Source: CAXSDR01 sp964236445
GTDB lineage: Bacteria > Actinomycetota > Actinomycetes > Motilibacterales > Motilibacteraceae
Direction of reading: 5' to 3'
Assembly (NCBI GenBank): GCA_964236445.1
Contig: CAXSDR010000091.1
Location: 1 to 15,253 of the forward strand
Length of the DNA stretch: 15,253 nt
Positions 12,551 to 15,253 of the stretch are shown here, piece by piece. The position numbers were made by a program, and so were the translations under genes. How positions within the stretch are numbered: the stretch's first letter is position 1; each line of letters opens with the position of its first letter. A model generated the notes under the pieces. The model was not told the DNA's origin and searched no databases. It saw only the letters and a list, made by a program, of their open reading frames with translations.

Positions 12551-14949
12551 CCTGCTGCTCCAGTCGGGTCGGGTGCGGGCGGGTTCGGATCAGCGGGCGC
12601 CGGGTTCGGATCGGGCGGCGGATTCGCGGGCGGGTTCGGATCGGCAGGCGGCGGGTTCGGATCGGCAGGCGGGTTGGGGTCGACCGGCGCCGGGACCACC
12701 GTCGGGGTCGCGGTGGGCGTCGGCACCGCGGGCTCCGAGGCCGTCGGGCTCGCGGAGGCCGTCTCGGTCGGGCGGAAGGTCGGCGCGTCCTTCACCAGGC
12801 TCCTGCCCTTGTCACCCTCGATGTCGGCCGGCGGCGGGAAGTCGGCGACGGGGATCTTCATCACCTCGAGCGTGTTCTTCATGTAGGCGGTCCAGACCTG
12901 CGCCGGGAAGCCACCGCCGAAAAAGGTCTGCTGCGAGTTGCCGGCGAGCACGTCGAGGTCGTCGGTCTTGCCGCCCTGACCCCGATAGAAGTCCACGGCC
13001 GTCGCGAGCTGCGGGGTGAAGCCGACGAACCAGGCCGAGGTGGTCTGGCTCTTGCTCTGGTCGAGGTTGGCCGTGCCGGTCTTGCCCGCGACCGGGCGCC
13101 CGACGGCCAACGCCGCCGTGCCGGTGCCGTTCTTCACGACCTGTTGCAGCGCGTACGACACGTCGCGGGCGACGGTCTCCGGCATCACCCGGCGGACCTC
13201 CGGCTTGTAGCCCTTGTCCTTGACGATGAGAGTGCCGCTGGCGTCTCGCACGGTCTTGACGATGTAGGGGCGGTCCGCGCGCCTGCCGTTGCCGGCGAAC
13301 GAGCTGTAGGCGAGTGCCATCGACAGTGGGCTCACGTTGGCGGTGCCGAGCGTGACCGTCGGCACCGCGTCGAGGCTCGGCGAGTCTCTCGGCACGCCCG
13401 CCTCGACGGCAGCATCGATGACCACCTTGGGGGTGAGGAACACCGTCAGGTCGACGAAGGCGGTGTTGACCGACTCGCGGATGGCCTTGACGAGATCGAT
13501 CTTGGAACCGTAGCTCTTGTTGAACTCGTTGTGCACGGTGTCCTTGCCGCCGGGCAGCTTGAGCGGACTGTTGCCGGCCCAGCGCGACCTGAGCCCGATG
13601 TGCTGCTGCAGCGCTGCGGTGAGGGTGAACGCCTTGAACGTCGAGCCCGGCTGCCGCGGCGTCGTCGCGTCGTTGATCGCGCGCTCGAGGTAGTCGGGGC
13701 CGCCGTACATCGCGACGACGGCACCGGTCTTGACGTCGATCGAGGCCAGGCCCGCGTGCACCTGCTTGGCCCGCCCGTCCTTCGGGAACGGGCCGGTGGC
13801 GGGGTCCATGGCCGCGACCGCCGCGTCCTCGGCGCGCTTGTCGATCGTGGTGACGATGCGCAGGCCGCCGGTCTCTATCGCCTTGTCGTCGGGGAACAGG
13901 CCGTTCATCTCGTGGAGCAGCTCGTCGTGGACGTACTTCAGCAGGTGACCCTGCGGACCTTGGTACTGGTCGACGACCGCGGCCTTCTTGACCGTCGGGA
14001 ACGTCGCGGAATCATGGTCCTGCTGGCTGATCCACTTCTGGGCCAGCATGCCGTCGAGGACGTACTGCCAGCGCTGGCGGGCCCGCGCTTCTCCGTTCTT
14101 CGTGTCGGGGTCGTCGTTGCCGGGCGACTGGATGATGCCGGCGAGGAACGCCGCCTGGCTGACCGTGATCGCTCGAGGTGACGTGCCGCGGGCGAAGTAG
14201 GCGTCCGTCGCCGCCTGCACGCCGTAGGCGTGACGCCCCCACCAGATGGTGTTGAGGTAGGAGGTGAGGATCTCGTCCTTACTCTTCTGCTTGTCGATCT
14301 TGATGGCGAGGATGGCCTCGCGGATCTTGCGGGTGTAGGTCTTCTGGGTGCCGACCGAGGTGTAGTAGTTGCGGATGTACTGCTGGGTGATGGTCGAGCC
14401 ACCCTGCTGGGAGCCGCCGCGCACGTTGGCCACGACCGAGCGGGCGATGCCCCGTGGCGAGACCCCTTTGTTGCTGTAGAACGAGCGGTCCTCCGCGGCC
14501 AGGACCGCGTGCACGACGAGCGGCGACAGGTTCTTCTTCGACACGTCGGGGACGGGCAGGCGGTTGACGGTGGCGTACTTGCCCATCAGCGTCTTGCCGT
14601 CGGAGTAGTAGACGAGGCTGGCGGCCTTGTTGTCACCCGCCGAGTCGTCCGGCAGCGAGACCGCGTTGTAGGCGTAGATGACCGCCGCGCTGGCGAGGAA
14701 GATAACGAGCAGCGCGAACAGCGTCAGCAGGCGCAGCGAGGGCAGCCAACGAGTCACGCCGGAGTGCCCGGCCCGGGGGTAGTTGAGGCCGGTGCGCCTG
14801 ACGCGCTGCGCCCGCTGCCCACGCTTTGGCGGCACCTGCGCCGTCGGAGAGCGGCGCGCGGTGCGTGGGATGACCGAGGTCTCCGCCGCGTCAGCAGGAG
14901 TCTGACCGGCGCCCGCTCGCCGGGACGGCGGGCCGTCAGGGGTCGTCAC
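12547..14949 (-). CDS. Class A penicillin-binding protein (transglycosylase/transpeptidase)
   Basis: Bifunctional wall synthase, membrane-anchored with both active domains outside. The product has 800 residues. Cytoplasmic basic tail 1-70, one membrane segment about 71-95. The glycosyltransferase (GT51) domain has catalytic Glu153 in AAEDRSFYSNKGVSPRGIAR, GGSTITQQYIRNYY (182-195), and RKIREAILAIKID. The transpeptidase has Ser436 in PGSTFKAF with Lys439, SVN at 493-495, and KTGT at 623-626, so all three motifs are complete. The C-terminal 75 residues are disordered, Pro-rich and repetitive (DPNPP units). The start is GTG at 14949, with AAGGA 6 bases upstream. First gene of an operon with two membrane glycosyltransferases, joined by ATGA. 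Divergent from a PadR gene. Closest to the PonA type by domain order; the exact paralogue is not assigned. Confidence 0.95.
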   Translation of the reverse strand: MTTPDGPPSRRAGAGQTPADAAETSVIPRTARRSPTAQVPPKRGQRAQRVRRTGLNYPRAGHSGVTRWLPSLRLLTLFALLVIFLASAAVIYAYNAVSLPDDSAGDNKAASLVYYSDGKTLMGKYATVNRLPVPDVSKKNLSPLVVHAVLAAEDRSFYSNKGVSPRGIARSVVANVRGGSQQGGSTITQQYIRNYYTSVGTQKTYTRKIREAILAIKIDKQKSKDEILTSYLNTIWWGRHAYGVQAATDAYFARGTSPRAITVSQAAFLAGIIQSPGNDDPDTKNGEARARQRWQYVLDGMLAQKWISQQDHDSATFPTVKKAAVVDQYQGPQGHLLKYVHDELLHEMNGLFPDDKAIETGGLRIVTTIDKRAEDAAVAAMDPATGPFPKDGRAKQVHAGLASIDVKTGAVVAMYGGPDYLERAINDATTPRQPGSTFKAFTLTAALQQHIGLRSRWAGNSPLKLPGGKDTVHNEFNKSYGSKIDLVKAIRESVNTAFVDLTVFLTPKVVIDAAVEAGVPRDSPSLDAVPTVTLGTANVSPLSMALAYSSFAGNGRRADRPYIVKTVRDASGTLIVKDKGYKPEVRRVMPETVARDVSYALQQVVKNGTGTAALAVGRPVAGKTGTANLDQSKSQTTSAWFVGFTPQLATAVDFYRGQGGKTDDLDVLAGNSQQTFFGGGFPAQVWTAYMKNTLEVMKIPVADFPPPADIEGDKGRSLVKDAPTFRPTETASASPTASEPAVPTPTATPTVVPAPVDPNPPADPNPPPADPNPPANPPPDPNPAPADPNPPAPDPTGAAG
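12581..12681. repeat. Direct repeats encoding the Pro-rich PBP tail
   Basis: GGGTTCGGATC occurs four times exactly (12581, 12602, 12632, 12653), with spacings 21, 30 and 21, and once degenerate at 12671. On the coding strand each copy spells DPNP inside a Pro/Ala tail. The spacings are multiples of three, so copy changes keep the frame. Confidence 0.85.
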
Positions 14950-15037
14950 GTCTCGTCCTTAGCGTTCGGGAGCGGGCGGGCGATGCGGCGGGGTGTGCGG
15001 TCGACGCGGCCCAAGGGTACGTGGGACCGCGTCGCTG

Positions 15038-15066
15038 TTGCCGAGACGGGAACTGTCGCCTATCGT
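15038..15066 (+). promoter_or_regulatory. Promoter-like pair for the PadR gene
   Basis: TTGCCG (15038-15043) and TATCGT (15061-15066) are separated by exactly 17 bases, matching a -35/-10 pair. Transcription would begin near 15073, within the palindrome that follows. The spacer between the PBP start (14949) and the PadR start (15180) is otherwise empty of genes. Confidence 0.45.
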
Positions 15067-15068
15067 GC

Positions 15069-15091
15069 CGATGTATCGAGTCGATACATCG
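15069..15091. promoter_or_regulatory. 23-bp perfect palindrome, likely PadR operator
   Basis: CGATGTATCGA (15069-15079), a central G (15080), and the exact inverted copy TCGATACATCG (15081-15091). It contains the ATGT/ACAT ends typical of PadR-family operators. It covers the predicted transcription start of the PadR gene, so autorepression is the natural reading. It is 120 bases from the PBP start, so control of that operon is also possible. Confidence 0.65.
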
Positions 15092-15179
15092 CATACTCTC
15101 GACGAACAACCCGCAGGGAAACCTAGCGTCAACAGCAGCCGGCCGACAGATGGCCACCGGACAGTGGAGGAGGTGCCCG

Positions 15180-15253
15180 TTGCCGAAGCGCACCGGTATC
15201 CTCGAGCTCGCTGTGCTGGGGCTGCTGCGCGACTCACCGATGCACGGCTACGA
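15180..15253 (+). CDS. PadR-family transcriptional regulator, N-terminus (cut by window edge)
   Basis: Winged-helix regulator; only 24 codons and two bases are visible. The text PKRTGILELAVLGLLRDSPM followed by HGYE is the hallmark of the PadR N-terminus (ELAVLGLL then MHGYE). I choose the TTG at 15180 because GGAGGAGG ends about 6 bases before it. An in-frame ATG at 15150 would add ten residues (MATGQWRRCP) with no comparable ribosome-binding site, so it is less likely. Divergent from the PBP operon, with a palindrome in between. The ligand and the full target set cannot be known from this fragment. Confidence 0.85.
   Translation, partial: MPKRTGILELAVLGLLRDSPMHGY

Noticed and set aside
12484..14181. 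565-codon plus-strand open frame opposite the PBP gene
   Set aside because: Arg/Gly/Val-rich shadow of the PBP; no domain and no ribosome-binding context.
15150..15179. Alternative ATG start for the PadR gene at 15150
   Set aside because: The ten extra residues are unlike PadR N-termini, and the strong GGAGGAGG fits the TTG at 15180.

Overview
The window is high-GC chromosomal DNA from an actinobacterium. Evidence: the block rpsF-ssb-rpsR-rplI-dnaB, GTG/TTG starts, a glycine-rich actinobacterial SSB tail, a FemX-type bridge enzyme and a zinc-free (cysteine-less) S18. The S18 type and gene set fit Micrococcales (Dermatophilaceae/Intrasporangiaceae-like) best, but that is inference. I see no phage genes, insertion sequence, CRISPR array, tRNA or rRNA.

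Layout. (1) 1-2731, minus strand: information-processing block rpsF, ssb, rpsR, rplI, then a ~600-base gene-free stretch, then the 5' end of dnaB. The gene-free stretch holds a terminator-like hairpin, five near-match DnaA boxes around an imperfect palindrome, and a histidine/glutamine-codon repeat just before dnaB. (2) 2872-6874: two unrelated AP endonucleases, endonuclease IV (plus) and exonuclease III (minus), flank a secreted seven-repeat beta-propeller protein (minus). A 10-bp tandem repeat interrupted by a 100-N gap lies between the propeller gene and the exonuclease III gene, and the latter's stop codon is inside the repeat. (3) 6974-9118, plus: femX and an alanine-racemase-fold gene, 3 bases apart. 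(4) 9134-9965, minus: a small helix-turn-helix gene followed after 1 base by an orphan double Clp-N-domain gene, preceded by a twin 16-bp palindromic operator. (5) 10056-14949, minus: three-gene envelope operon, class A penicillin-binding protein, GT87-like and PIG-V-like polyprenol-dependent glycosyltransferases, joined by two ATGA overlaps. (6) 15180-end, plus: start of a PadR-family regulator with a strong palindrome over its likely promoter, divergent from the PBP operon.

Two themes dominate: genome replication/repair (dnaB, ssb, nfo, xth) and cell wall assembly (femX, racemase-like, PBP, two membrane glycosyltransferases). The main chances for something new are the twin operator of the HTH/Clp-N pair, the racemase-like protein that seems to lack the usual catalytic tyrosine beside femX, the DnaA-box-like cluster before dnaB, and the collapsed repeat array.
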